A stretch of DNA of 64,000 nucleotides from the NCBI GenBank assembly GCA_035236585.1, contig CP141132.1, positions 43,651,880 to 43,715,879 on the forward strand. Direction: 5' to 3'. Below the pieces are notes generated by a model. The model was given only the letters and a program-made list of their open reading frames with translations, did not search any database and was not told the DNA's origin. This DNA is from Warburgia ugandensis (lineage: Eukaryota > Streptophyta > Magnoliopsida > Canellales > Canellaceae). This document shows positions 21,816 to 33,780 of the stretch, in pieces (positions within the stretch are counted from its first letter, which is position 1; every line of letters starts with the position of its first letter). Both the position numbers and the translations under genes were made by a program.

Positions 21816-24800
21816 GTCATGAACAAACAAATGGAATGAAATATCACAATGTACAATATGTACGTACACATTTGAAATTTAATCATGATTCAATCTCAAC
21901 ATGCACATCTATCTTATCTTTCGTATAAACTATAAAGACACATTTCAATGCTTGAAATTCATATACAAATGCATATAGATATATATATATATAGTATAAA
22001 TCTTAGTAATCTTAATTCTACTTACCTCAATTGGTGCTCTTCTAGTTCACTCATGCAAATACTTTACTCAGTTTGCGCATGCGCTCCCAATCAATCAAGC
22101 CTCTGTAAAAATACAAAAACACATTTAGATATATAATTATAGGACTTCTCCTAGCTTTTCCAATATGGAAGCTTCCATTAAGTTTGTCCTTGGAACTAAT
22201 TGTCACAAGGTGACCTGGCAATGCTTATTACTGTAAGGGTGTTTCATTAGCTATTGATTGATGACTAGTTGAGTGACCTATGGTTACTAGATTGCCAATC
22301 GACACCATTGGTCCTAGACTGGCTATTCACTACTCTTCTTGAGTGACTGCCAATTACTTTCACTATTCATTGGCCTTAAACTCTTGATCCCTAACCAGAT
22401 CAAATCTTAGTTTGAAGTTATATATAATATTTCCATAATACAATTCTCACTATATTTCATAACTATATTCTTTGATTTGATTGGTATTAGAAGCATAATG
22501 AACAGTTCATGTCACCCATTTTTTTATAGGATTTTTTATAAATTTGGGGGCTGGAAAACATGTTGGTAGTTCTTGATGATCGATCAAGTGTTTAACTTTA
22601 CTGTTTACATAGTAATCGATCGGATGGTTGTGATTGTCCAATTGGATTAAGCCATCATCATCCATTCATCTTAAGTAACTATAGGTTGTTTTCCTTCTCT
22701 AGTGGTCTCATCTTGAATTTTTCCAAGTGTCTTAACTTATTAAAGGTTAGGGTACACCATGGTAGCGTCTGATCACAAATCAGAAGTGCTAGGTCCTTAT
22801 TACTTTACTGTCCAATCAGACAATTTAGATTTCTTAATCAATTTCAGTCCAGATTCTTCAATTTGTGTCATGTACTAGCAATTCAATAGTCTAAGACTCA
22901 TCCATGGTGTCTAATTTTAATTTAGACATTGCAAAAATTACTGTGTGAACAGTACCTGATCAAATGGCTGAGATCGTCTGATTGATTTTCAACCTAGATC
23001 TGGAGTTTTTTGTGTGATTGGATCATGCCCTAAATTAACTAGCCCTATGCTTGGATTAGGAATTGGATTATCCGTAATTCTAGATCTAGCATAAAAATGC
23101 ATGGATTTCACAAAATGCATCAAATCAAGAGTTGGGTTTTTGTAATCATAGCTTCTAGGTGTATTTCTGTGCTTTTCCTTCTCTGGAATGAGCTAGATCA
23201 CCTTTAATCCATCGTTAAACCCTCTAACCTAGGCATGCGACACTCTCCCCTCCAATCCAGTGTTCAACAATGCATGAATCATTCCAAAACCTTAGGGTTT
23301 TGGTTCGTGCTTGTGCCCTGAGAAAATTTGTCATCTCGGATCCAAGATCCATGTTGTCGTCTTCTTCAGCAGCACTTGCAAAGTCCAGCCCTAGAAAAAC
23401 CCTAAGTCCTCTTCTTCTTCGGCACAGGTCGGTTCCCGGCATGCAGATCTAGCCCTCCTTTCCTTTCTCTCCTCTGCCTCTCCTTCTCTACTTTATTCTT
23501 CTTCCCTTCTCTACCCATTTCTTCCTCCTTCATTGGGTTCGGTTTTTTTTTTTTTTTTTCATTCTTCTGTTTGTCAGGTCTGTTAGGAAACAAACCCAAC
23601 ATTGATGTCAGGTTCCTTAAGTGAGGAGGGGGGGGGGGGTCTAGTATCAAATTTTCTACCCCCCCCTTCATTTAAGCAGTTTATTATTTTTTATATAAAT
23701 ATTTGAAAACCCATATCTTCTTCATTTGGACTCCGATTTTGATGTTCTTAGTGTTGTTGAAATTGTGTTTTTGAGTACCATTTAAATTTTGAGGTTTCAT
23801 AATCAGTTTTTAAACAATGAAATTAGTCCTAAAAGAATTTAAAATTGTGGGCTATTACAATAAACCTTTAAGAGACTATCCAATGACTGTACAATTTAAC
23901 TCCCTATCATGTATAGAGCTACATGCAATTAATGCAGAACATTTTGAGATAAAATCGGGTTTCTTCCAACTTCTTCCAATATTTTATGGTCTAGACAGAA
24001 AGGATCCCTTACACCATGTCAAGGAATTCCTTGATATCTATGCGACATTTGGATATCAACACTTTTATGATGACTCTATTAGGTTGCATCTATTTCCCTT
24101 CTCTTTAATGGATAAAACTATGGCATGGATGAATTCATTAGAAATAAGGTACATCACTACTCAAGATCAATTATCCATGAATTTTTTTTAACAAATACTT
24201 TCCAATTAACAAAACCAATTCCCTCCATAGAGAAATTATAAATTTTCATTACAAAGAGGATGAGCATTTTTATGAATTTTGGAAAAGGTGGAAAGACCTA
24301 TTGCTCAAGTGTCTACACCATGGTTTTGAAAAGTGGAAAATAATACAATATTTTTATGAAGATTTGACTCATAGAACTGATGTGCAATTGATGGCACTAG
24401 TGGTGGAGCATTCTAGACCAATAATGATATAGAGGCATGGAATTTTTTTGAGAATTCTCAGCAATGGCATTATTCTATTAAAACAAATACATTTTTAGAG
24501 CTTGAATGGAAAGACTATATATATGAGATAGGGGCCACTCTTGACCACTATAACAGAGTAGACATATTAACAGATAGGATGGGTAAGACCGATAGTCTTC
24601 TTACTAGATTAAGAAAAGTTGTGTTGGTTAGAGAATCCACCATACACCCTCCCTCTCTAGTACAACACACCTTACTACTTCATGCCCCTTTAGCTCCACA
24701 TTCCTTGAAAATTTGTGAAGTAAGGGAATGCATTAAATGCATTCCAAAATCCTAGCAATAATCCATATTCTGAGAATTACTATCCATGATGGGCTAGGAA

Positions 24801-25600
24801 CTCCAATTTTTCCTATCTCAGAATAATAATAGGGGAGGATCATCTAGGATCCCTCCTACTCAACTGGTTCCTAGAGCATCGATTTTAAAACAACAACCAA
24901 CTCCACAACATCCATTTCCACCACAATAGAGGAAATAATCATTAGAAGATACTCCAAGTTTGTTTATGTAGAGTACAGAAGATGACTACAATGATATTAA
25001 ACAAAAAATGTATACCCACTTGCAATCTAATCTATAGATGGAGTACCAAATTAGAACACTTATTGTTACACTTTCTAAGAGGGAACAAGGGAAGTTTCCT
25101 AGTCAACCCATGCCAAGCATAAAGGCCAGTATGAGATAGACACAACTTTTAGTGAGAGGACATTTCTTCAACAGACTCAAGCCATAACTACCCTTAGGAA
25201 TGGAAAAGTAATACCTAATCAAGTAGCTTTGATTAAGGACAATGAGCAAGTTGAGGACAATGTAAGCCATATAAAGAATAAGAAGCAAAAAGAGAAGAAA
25301 AAGCCACCTCTTGCTTCTCCTCACCCTAATCTTGAACCGCATTATATTCCAAAGGCTCCATTTCATCAATGCTTAAAAATGGTAAAGAAGGAGAATAATT
25401 TTTCTAAGTAATTGATATGTTTAAATAGGTGACTATATATATTCCATTGCTTAATGAAATAAAGGATGCCCCTTCTTATGCCAAGGTTTTAAAGAATCTC
25501 TACACTTATAAGAGAAAACATTAGCTACAAAAGAAAGAATATCTCACTAAGTAAGTTAGCTCAATACTATATGACAACACCTTACTAAAGTATAGAGATC

Positions 25601-25605
25601 TAGGG
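25601..25605. repeat. TSD of solo LTR, left copy TAGGG (right copy CAGGG 30498-30502)
   Basis: The uninterrupted relative at about 50431 reads 'cctagggtgtcccac'. Here TAGGG precedes and CAGGG follows the LTR, and 'tgtcccac' resumes at 30503. Confidence 0.7.
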
Positions 25606-26002
25606 TGTAATAACCTTAATTTTTGTAATTGATTGAGAAAATCAATAAAGTTTGAATTTTAGATATTTCGGGCTGAAATATTAGGGTTATTTAGAATATA
25701 CTTTTTATAAAAGTATAATCAAATAATAAGACATGTACAATTAAAATTAAACTTAGCAAATCCTTCAAAATGACTGTAAGCACGATAAATTATGAATTCA
25801 GATAAAAAATCCTTAAGTTCTTCACTTCTTGGACAAAAGGGTAAAATAGTAATTTTACCCAAAAATCAAAATATGAGACATCAAAATTTAGAATGTAATG
25901 AGAAATACGAATCCAATGCCACTAAGTACACTCAAATCCAAGATCATGGGAATAAAACCCAAAATTTTATACATAAATGGCAAAACGGACTTTTTACACC
26001 AT

Positions 26003-26024
26003 GTGGGCCCCACATGGGGCCCAC
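26003..26024. promoter_or_regulatory. GTGGGCCCCA dyad upstream of the LTR TATA box
   Basis: Two perfect inverted 10-base arms, GTGGGCCCCA and TGGGGCCCAC, are separated by CA. Each arm contains GTGGGCCC, which fits the published consensus for plant TCP transcription factors (GTGGGNCC). It lies about 180 bp upstream of the TATA box at 26206. The inverted relative LTR keeps a damaged version near 57170-57203. Function is inferred. Confidence 0.4.
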
Positions 26025-26205
26025 AAGGGACCCAAAAATGAATCTTATGAGCAGCCCACGTGAAGACATGGGTCAAAAAATATCAGCTGGTCTTGGGGAA
26101 GAAAAATGGGGCATGGGGAAGAAAAAATGGAGCATGGGAGACTTTCATGCCATTTAATAATAAAAAAATAAAATATTATAATCATGAAAAAATACCCAAA
26201 ATGCT

Positions 26206-26213
26206 TATAAATA
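26206..26213 (+). promoter_or_regulatory. Putative TATA box of the 4.9-kb LTR
   Basis: TATAAATA lies 600 bp into the LTR. The inverted relative has the same box at 57006-57013, about 580 bp into that LTR, followed in both by a pyrimidine/purine-biased leader. Confidence 0.5.
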
Positions 26214-26849
26214 CAACCCCAAAAATCCTCCAAAAATACTCATAAAATCCCTACAAAATTTTATTCACTCTCCTTGAAAAATTAGACCTAGATCCCTCCC
26301 CAAAAACCCAAAATTTCCAAGAGATATCTCTCTTTTCAATTTGTTTTTCTTTTTAGATTGGAACAAGAGACCTAAAATCAATTAGGCACTCTGTTCCAGA
26401 TCTAATTTCATCAATTCCACTGTCCAATACTTCCCAACATATCTATTCTACAAAACCCTCAAAGCAATTTCAAGATCCAACGGTTCAAACAATGGAAATT
26501 TGTAAGACAGGTGGATCTTAAGCCATATCTTCATCAACAAGGTATTCTTTTTAAATTGGGCATATAACCAAGGTTTTTTCTCCAATCAGGTAGGTGGAAA
26601 TACTTTCTATAGATGTTTAATACTGTTTTATGTAATTTTTAGTTTACTGTAATTTATTTTGGTAATAAAAAGGTAAAAATAAAGTAAACACTAGAACCCT
26701 TAATTCTGGATGATAGAGTGCTCAGATGAAAATTCTGGCTGACCAATCGATCCAGAAGGGTCCAAAACTCCTAGGGTAGAATTTTCATAATGATCAGAGA
26801 CATTTTGGGCCCTCAATTAAGAGAGGATTGATTGGACGGTCCAGAATGG

Positions 26850-27170
26850 ACTGTCCGATCTCTAGATCTAACAGCGCCCAAGACGCACACGTGACGCACC
26901 GTCGAAAATGGCGCGTGAGCTGCGCATGGAATGCCGTGCCAAGCGAGACGACGATGCGTCCGTCAAACCCACGACAGATGCACCAGATGACAGTCTCGTT
27001 TACGGGCGCGCGTACGACGAACGTCCCACTCGTCCCCTCCGCGTCTGTGGACGCCCCTTGAGGGCGCTTCCTTAGTTCATCCCAGCGGACGCGCCTAATG
27101 AACCGAATGCGTCCGCCCGACTTGGTTTTCTGCCCGAAAGATCTGGGCTGTCCTTTCCTTGGGCCCTGAT
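26850..27170 (+). other. G/C- and CpG-rich island inside an AT-rich LTR
   Basis: Contains many CG dinucleotides ('gcgcccaagacgcacacgtg', 'gggcgcgcgtacgacg'), in sharp contrast with surrounding DNA. The homologous part of the relative at about 56130-56360 has most of them changed to TG or CA. Comparable islands lie at 33420-33780. It follows the predicted promoter by about 650 bp. Confidence 0.6.
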
Positions 27171-30061
27171 CAAATCTAAGCCTTAGGAAGGACTGTGAAC
27201 TTCTAGATCCAATTCCGGAGCCATCTGAACTCCAAATTGAGATCGGAAAGAAGCTATGAAAAGCTTGAAACCTCTATTTTCTGAGGAAATGATAAAATGG
27301 ACATAATATGTAGTAAAACTTTTTGTATTAAAGAAACAAGTTTCCAATTACCTAGATCTTCAAGATCTGAGATGATCAAATCTTGAAAACATGTTTTAAT
27401 AATGATATACTATTGAAATAAAGTGAGATCTATGGTTTATTTGGAGATATATTAAGGGATCTACCCATTATGGTAGAAAAACCCTAAAAATACAAAGGGA
27501 CCCACTTGATCAATGAGATCAAGTGTGATCAGACCCTTGGGATGGATAGAATGAATGTTGATATGATGAAATCCATGGAAATCATGGATGGATTATGAAA
27601 AAAATAGATCAATATGATCTTTGGACCTTAATAAAGAAAATCCCCTAAATATAACTAAAATCCTTAATCAAAGGAAAAGATCTAAGATCTAATGATTGGA
27701 TCATAAGTAAAAGGCTTATAAAAATGTTAATGTAATTAGTTTCATTTTATATAATAGCATTTTAAATATGATTATGTTATAAAGCATGCTAGTATAACAT
27801 TTAGACTTTAGCATGATATATGATTTCATTGTTATCATAAGGTGCTAGATTCAATTATCTTAGGGGCACTTTAGTATGATTTTATGCCATTCTAACTTAG
27901 GACAATGATAGAATTTCATATAAGTTTATACTATAGTATGAGATTATACCTTAAATCCATGATAGTTTAAATTGAGTTATTAAGGTATATTAGTTTGAAA
28001 TCATGTTAGAGTAATTTTAAGTACCTTGCCTCATTGTCATTAAATGTTAAATTATGTAGTTTTATGCTTTGAATTTATAATTCATTTATGGTTAAATGTT
28101 ATTAGTAGATCTACTTGTTATGAGGTAAAGAGCATAAAACATCAAAAATGTAATCTAATGAGAAAGTAGAGTTTCATGACACAAATAAGAATGGAGTACT
28201 TTAGACTTAATTAGTAAGGGCTATAGTTAGTAGGACAATATAAGGATTATCAAATCCTTGGCCCAAATTAGGAAAAGAATAATAAACCCCATGAATGACA
28301 TTATAAATATTCATGGACTTAATTAAAATCCATTAGAAAGAGTACTTAGGGTAAACATGCTTAGAGGAACCTTATGAAAGGTTGAGCTATGGTCATTCTA
28401 GTGAATGTAGAACATAGTTGTTAAGGGGGTTCTCTAATAGAGCCTCGCTCTTTCCTTACCTTCCATTGACGTTTGTGAGGTCTAAATTCCTCCTTACATG
28501 AGGATTGAAGTAACCACTTTGTGTTCACCCATTCAGCTAGTAAGCCTTAGCCAATTGGAAATAAGAGGAGCAGTCTAGATTTAAGCTTGAATAAGCTACC
28601 TTCAACCAGTACATTAACTGGTTGAATAATAATAATAAGAGCATAAAAGGTTAGTAAATTACCTAACCCTAATAAAAATAGTAAGGTAAGGATGATCAAA
28701 CAAGATCCATTAGATCTTGGATGATCAAGAACAATAAGAATAAGAACACTATATTTTACTTGGTATGCATGTTTATTAGTATACTTGTTATTTCATTAGA
28801 TTAGATAATCCAAACCCTTGATCAAAGATGATTCAAGGAAGAAAACCAAGATCATCCTCCTTAGGGATGATCCAATAATTGAACTTAGATCAAAGAAGAA
28901 CTAGATGATAAAAGATCTAAGACCTTGATCTTTATCAACATGTGTAGATTGTCAATCAATGGATCTATGAAAGATCAAGATCAAGGAGATGGACATACAA
29001 AGACTTAGAGATAGAAAAATACTTAGACATGAATGATCTAAAGATCATTCTAAACATCAGATCTAGTGATCAATAGGATGGTTCATAATTTATGTATTGA
29101 CAATACGTATGGATGTACATATCATATACATCAGTCAGGATCGTGGAAGATTTGGGGAAAAGAGATCACTCCTTAAAGGTCGGAGGATTTGATGAATGCA
29201 TTTACATGAGGTATACATGATTGTACTCATGATTTTATGTTGACAAGAGCAATGTTAATACTTGTATTAAATCTCTTGAAAACCTTATGATCCAACCAAA
29301 CACATATAAGATGGTTAAGGACTAAACTATAAGTGAATAGGGAACTAGAAAATATTTCAGCCCTAAGTAAATAGACATATGGTCTGATTTATATGAAATC
29401 TATTTTACATACAAGCTTGGAGGCTTGTGAGTTTGTTTTAATAGGCATAAGCCTAGGGGAATGCTATTGCTAGAGGAGTTATGAGGGTTTGGCCACCCGC
29501 TCCTTGAAATTTGATGATGTGATGATACCTTGCCTTAAGAGAGGCTAAAAGTCGGGTGGTGGCAATTATGGGAAGGCCACCACTGTGAAAGTCTTGCCCC
29601 CCCCATACAGGTAGTGACATAATATTTCCCACCATAGTATCAGTGGTGAACAGGGCAGTTATCCGAGCACACTAGTACGGATTAGACTGCAGCATAATAA
29701 CCTTTCTGATTATTTTGCACTATGATGCACATGAGAATAGGCATAGTGAAATGCCTTATGTTGTAGCATAATGAAATGCTAGGTAATTGTATATTACCAA
29801 TATTTCCTAAGAAGGGAAATTTTCAGTATAAGATTAGCTGTAATACTAAATTCTCAAAATGAAGAGAATTGATCAGCTTAGTTGGGAATGATATTTGACT
29901 ATTTTCACAAATTTAACTGATTTGCCCATGAAGGGTATGTATGTATATAGATATACATAACTTACAAAGTAAAGAGTATGTTTAAGGATAATAGGATTAT
30001 GAAGTATTGGAATTACATTGTCAATGTTATGTTTCTCGAATCCCCTACCAAGCATTGCTTG

Positions 30062-30092
30062 CTGAGATATTGTACTTGTTACAATATCTCAG
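30062..30092. other. Conserved LTR hairpin (copy in the 25.6-kb LTR)
   Basis: CTGAGATATTGTA, a 5-base loop, then TACAATATCTCAG: a 13-bp perfect stem, 405 bp before the LTR 3' end. Preceded by 'ctaccaagcattgcttg', also conserved beside the hairpin at 53111-53150. Confidence 0.75.
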
Positions 30093-30497
30093 ATACAGGG
30101 AAGGAGAGTTAGGAGCTGAAGATGATAGAAGACTTGAAGAGAATAATCTTCAAGGTATACCCTTGAAGACATGTATTTTTCTTTGTTGAGATTTTTATTG
30201 TATGGTGAGCTTGAGTTTTGGATTATGTAATTTGGACAAGTATTGTACTAGATTTGGCTATACTGTGAACCACTGGATGGATCTTGAAATTTAATAAAAG
30301 TATATTCCTTCAATGAAATTTTATTTTGTACCCAAATTGTACTTATGTTATGTATGAAGTGGTGACTTGGGTTTTCAAAACAAGTTCTAAAGAAAAGAAA
30401 TTTCGCTACTTTGTTTTGCAAAAAAATTTTACACTCATAAGGGCCTTGCCTTTCAAAATACTTTACAAATCATATTACAAAAACCCGGGTCGTCACA

Positions 30498-30900
30498 CAG
30501 GGTGTCCCACTATGTTATATGTGATTGAAGACCACACAATTGATAGAGCATTACTTGATTTGGGGCCAAATGTTAACCTTTTAGCTTATTTTACAAACAA
30601 GGAATGAGATTTAGGAGAGATGAAATAGACTATCACTGCATTACAATTGGTAGATATGTCAACTAAATTTCCACGTGGTGTGGTAGATGATGTACTAGCT
30701 TAGGTTGATAAGTTTGTATTTCCAGTAGACTTTGGAGTCTTAGATACGTATCTTTTAGCAAGCCTTGGCAATCAAATTCTAATCATTTTTGGGCATCCCT
30801 TCTTGGCCACATCAAATGCAATAATTAATTATAGGAATGGTACTATGTATTTGTCCTTTGAGAACATGGACATTAAGCTTAATGTCTTTAATACATGACA
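30498..30900 (+). pseudogene. Aspartic protease remnant of N1
   Basis: Translation of fragments gives the Athila-type retroviral-like protease: a 'TIDRALLDLG' active-site segment (about 30537-30566; the D-L-G follows the D-S/T-G pattern loosely, as in other plant Ty3 proteases), 'PRGVVDDVL' (30670), 'VDKF.FPVDF' (30707) and 'PFLATSNAIINY' (30797). The protease would cleave the gag or gag-pol precursor. Stops interrupt it and its 5' part is cut by the 4.9-kb LTR. The inverted block at 43830-44300 and N2 at 50430-50832 carry the same domain. Confidence 0.7.
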
Positions 30901-31400
30901 ACTAGACTCTGAAGAGTTTTATGAAATAAGCATGATACAACATCTACCATCCCTATCATCCTCTAACTTGATCCTTTAGAGGCACGTCTAACTCAGTTTT
31001 GTTTTGATGATTTAGATACTGATAGTTCCATTGATGAAGTGAATGCATTATTGGATAACAAACATTTAATGGACACATCTCAATGAAAAGCCTGAGTTGG
31101 ACCTCCTATGCTCTCTGACTCTATATTTGAGCCTTATGTTGCAATAAAAACAACCAATTTGAACTTTACACCATTACCTGACAATCAACAATGTGATAGT
31201 TTAGGTTCATTTAAAACCTTCCCTGCTATGGAAGAACATTAAGGAGAGTCTATTGATGTTACTGTCAAGCATTAGCCCACTCAAGGGTGTAGTGTAGATA
31301 ACTAAGATGGTTCAAGTCCTAAACATAATCCAATCATTGAAAAAGATGTAGGAGAGGAGGAATATTTTCAAGTGTTTGATGTAGGCATCTTAAAATCCCA
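30901..31400 (+). pseudogene. Acidic post-protease linker of N1
   Basis: Corresponds in translation to the linker that in the pol-bearing relative (minus, 43872-43579) leads from protease to RT: a 'DLDxDxSIDE' block and a 'LLDNxxLMDTS' block. After the 'LNFTPLP' segment (about 31158-31178) homology to the pol-bearing linker stops and an acidic stretch follows that is shared only with N2 (50850-51400). This marks where RT should begin but does not. Confidence 0.6.
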
Positions 31401-32626
31401 AAAATGACAACTCTTGGGATAATGCACAAAATTGTTCATATAAAAAATTATATTCACAGTAATTCATGATCATATCCTTCAAGCCCATTTACAGTTAATC
31501 TAGACACCCCTCCATGGTTAGAGTTAGATTTAGGATTTGTTAGAGTTAGGATTAGGATCCTTATATTAGTTTAAGAATATAGAAGAATAGATTAAATTAG
31601 TTAGATCAGTTAGTTATAACCAGTGTCTTTATAAATCTTCTCTCTTTACTTGGTTATTTCAATTGTTCATGGTTTGTAATTTTAAAAATGAAGGACAATG
31701 TTTAATTTAATCCCATGGGTTAGGGTATTTCAAATTTTAATGTCTTCAATTAGGTTTTTAACATCATTTTAGTAAACTTTTTTAAAAATTTTGAATTTTT
31801 TTTATACAATTTATGAAAAGTTCCTTTAGAAGGAGGAGAATTCCAAATATTCATGCTATCATTTGAACTTTAGCTTATTAATAGATTTGTATCTAATTAG
31901 TTCACTATTTTATTCTTTTTCTAAAGTATTCCATGAAAATTTAAACTTGGATTAATTTGGCACAAAATGTCTATTATATATAGTTTAAGTTGAAAAGACA
32001 TTATAACTGAAAGATCTTGAAAAAGATAAGTGGAGACTATTGACCCATGTGATTTTAGAGCCATTCTTCTTTTCTGAGGGTTATGCATAAACTCCAAATT
32101 TTTCTATAGCAAATATTAGTTTCATAATTGGTCTCATTATTCTTCAACTTGGTCAACTATTGAGAAAAATTCTAATAGACTACCATTTATCTCTTGCGTT
32201 CATGGTTATCTTTGAGTCATATGAATCTTAGGAGATTAAAGAGGCCATCTTTTACAAACCTAGAGCCTTTAGCTTTCCTATGTTACTTTTCTACTAGTTT
32301 ACCCTTTGAGCTTTTAACGTTAAGCATTTTTCTTTATGAACCCATTAACCATTACCCTTATTAAATCCCTTTAATATATCCATTAACTAGTTGTTTTGAA
32401 ACTATGAAGAGATGATTGAAGAATTATCTTCAAAAAGGTATGAGCTATATAAGTAAAGAAATGAACAAAAAAAGGGGTAAGAAAAAGAGAAAGAAATCAA
32501 AGAAAGGGTATTTTCAAAAAGTAGATAATTGAAGAAAAATGAGAACAAGTCAAGAAAAAGATAACCAATGAAAAAGAAATGTTCACTCTTATTGGTAGAA
32601 TTTTTTTTTGAATAAACTAGTAGAAC
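31401..32626 (+). mobile_element. 3' noncoding region of N1, part 1
   Basis: Aligns with N2 at 51400-52550 ('ccatggttagagttagattt', 'tgacccatgtgattttagag', 'gattgaagaattatcttcaaa'). No RT, RNase H or integrase motif in any frame. The tail resumes after the nested LTR at 35348. Confidence 0.65.
32622..32626. repeat. TSD of solo LTR, left copy AGAAC (right copy AGAAG 35348-35352)
   Basis: The uninterrupted relative at about 52551 reads 'actagtagaagacctttt'. Here the same text is split after AGAA(C) and resumes with AGAAGACCTT at 35348. Confidence 0.8.
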
Positions 32627-33016
32627 TGTAATGCCCGAGCAATTTACACTGTTGGACATTCTATGAGAACTAAACTGTGTTAAATGTTTTGCTTTATTTA
32701 AAATAGTAAACGAAGGAATTTGTGAGGAAACTTGGTACCATTAGGTTCTACTCGAAAAATGGAATCCAACGCCTCAAAGAATGCCAAAAATGGAGTTCGT
32801 ATGAATAAGTTATGGCCCTTTAAAGATTAGGGGCATTTCTATAATTTAAACAGAAAAAACGAAAAAGATAGAAAACGCAGGGGGTTGTTTTGATAACGGC
32901 ACCCCCTGTTGTCTTCCTCCTCTAGATTTCTCCAAAAACCCTCTTCTCCCGATTTCTCCATAAAACACTAGGGAAAATGGCAGCACCGACATTGAGGGGC
33001 ACCGCCTTCTTCCCTC

Positions 33017-33024
33017 TATAAATA
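33017..33024 (+). promoter_or_regulatory. Putative TATA box of the 32.6-kb LTR
   Basis: CTATAAATACC about 390 bp into the LTR, matching in sequence the boxes at 26206 and 57006 (TATAAATAC). Confidence 0.5.
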
Positions 33025-33419
33025 CCCTATGTCCTCCTCTCCAAAACTTGGTTTTTTCCAATCATTTGGGGCTAGGGTTTCCGGCAAAAATCGGAAACCC
33101 AGTTTCCCTGCGTTTTTCGGCAAGGGCCAGGCCTGAGTCAGGCTGGCCATTCTCCCCATTCCCCTCTCTTCTCTTTTTCAGTCTTGGCATTGGCGGTTTT
33201 CCCTTCATCGAGTTTTTCGGTGGCATGGAGTTTCAGAACCAGAAGGGGGTTCTACCACCGGCGATAGGCGCTCCATGGCTGCCCAAGTAAGCTGTCATTC
33301 CCTCTCTCTTGGTTCTTCCCCCTTTTAGGCTAGATCCGTGCTGGATCTAGCATTTCTAGTCGGTTTTTCCAGCCGAATTTCCTGGCTGGAAAACGTCCCA
33401 AGCCGGGTCCAGCTGGCCC

Positions 33420-33780
33420 TATACGAACAAGGCATCCCAGGGATGCCATGCTCCATGTACGCCTAGGACAAGGTCCCAGGGATGGGTTCCAGGTGTACGA
33501 CAGTGCATACACTATCCCTAGTGCGGCCTTTGGGTGCGCGCGCGACATGGGACACGAGTCCTAGCTTGACAAGGATGCGCAGGGTGCTTTGGGAGCTGAG
33601 ACGCGCCATGCTACACCAAAGGTGCGTCCGTGCGATGCCATCCAGGATGCGTGTCATAATGAGTCGCTTGAGCATGCATGTGCGCATGCAAAACGCGGTC
33701 CCTAGCATGGCCTTTGGGCGCGCATGCATGTGAGGCAGTCGCGGTTCAACCAGGATGCATGGGTGTCCTGGGAACTGGGA
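33420..33780 (+). other. CpG-rich island inside a solo LTR
   Basis: Dense in CG and GCGC ('gtgcgcgcgcgacatg', 'gggcgcgcatgcatg'), within an LTR otherwise AT-rich, about 400 bp past its TATA box. Similar in kind and place to 26850-27170, though the sequences are not obviously alignable. Confidence 0.55.

Larger units (their letters stand above)
20605..23859 (-). mobile_element. Solo LTR nested in N1 gag
   Basis: A 3255-bp minus-strand LTR running from TGTAATAGCCC (23859) to ...GGGTCATCACA (20605), with 5-bp TSD ATAAG/ATAAA. No PBS, polypurine tract or internal region accompanies it, so it is a solo LTR from LTR-LTR recombination. End sequences resemble the LTRs at 25606 and 32627 (TGTAAT.. 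and ..GGTCGTCACA), so these are related families. Internal landmarks are a hairpin at 21163-21190, a 153-bp tandem duplication at 21510-21815, a G run at 23628-23639 and a T run near 23543-23559. Open frames inside (for example 21443-21928) lie in repeat DNA and are not genes. Confidence 0.8.
20578..25600 (+). pseudogene. gag of N1, interrupted by a solo LTR and by stops
   Basis: The likely ATG is at 20578. After nine codons the frame is split by the minus-strand LTR at 20605-23859 and resumes at 23860 in 'KPLRDYP'. Landmarks in order are an 'IELHAIN' block (about 23910), 'FYGLDRKDP' (23992), 'FLDIYATF' (24030), 'DSIRLHLFPFSL' (24075), 'FYEFWKRW' (24270), a 'CLHHGFEKW' block (24310), 'GAxLDHYNR' (24530), then an Asn/Ser/Pro/Gln-rich tail (24700-24930) and a Lys-rich stretch (25260-25380). 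This is the plant Ty3 (Athila-type) capsid domain plus a nucleocapsid-like tail; no intact zinc knuckle was seen. One early stop (TAG at about 20596) and several later frame shifts are present. The related tail at 49414-50430 is the second copy. Confidence 0.7.
25606..30497 (+). mobile_element. Very long (4.9 kb) solo LTR nested between gag and protease of N1
   Basis: Starts TGTAATAACC and ends GGGTCGTCACA, with TSD TAGGG/CAGGG. The empty site is preserved in N2 near 50431. No PBS, polypurine tract or retroelement coding sequence is inside. Its inverted relative at 52727-57590 has nearly the same length (4864 bp) and the same landmark order: an overlapping GGGCCCC dyad, TATA box, G/C-rich island, 'ccaattggaaataagaggag', 'ctggttgaa.aataataataa', hairpin and end. 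LTRs near 5 kb are known in the Tat/Ogre branch of Ty3 elements, a plausible source, but no coding evidence ties it to that branch. Small frames inside (26828-27061, 30007-30189) are not genes. Confidence 0.75.

Noticed and set aside
21443-21928. 161-codon plus-strand frame with an internal repeat
   Set aside because: The repeat is a 153-bp tandem duplication inside a solo LTR and keeps frame by length alone; there is no recognisable domain.
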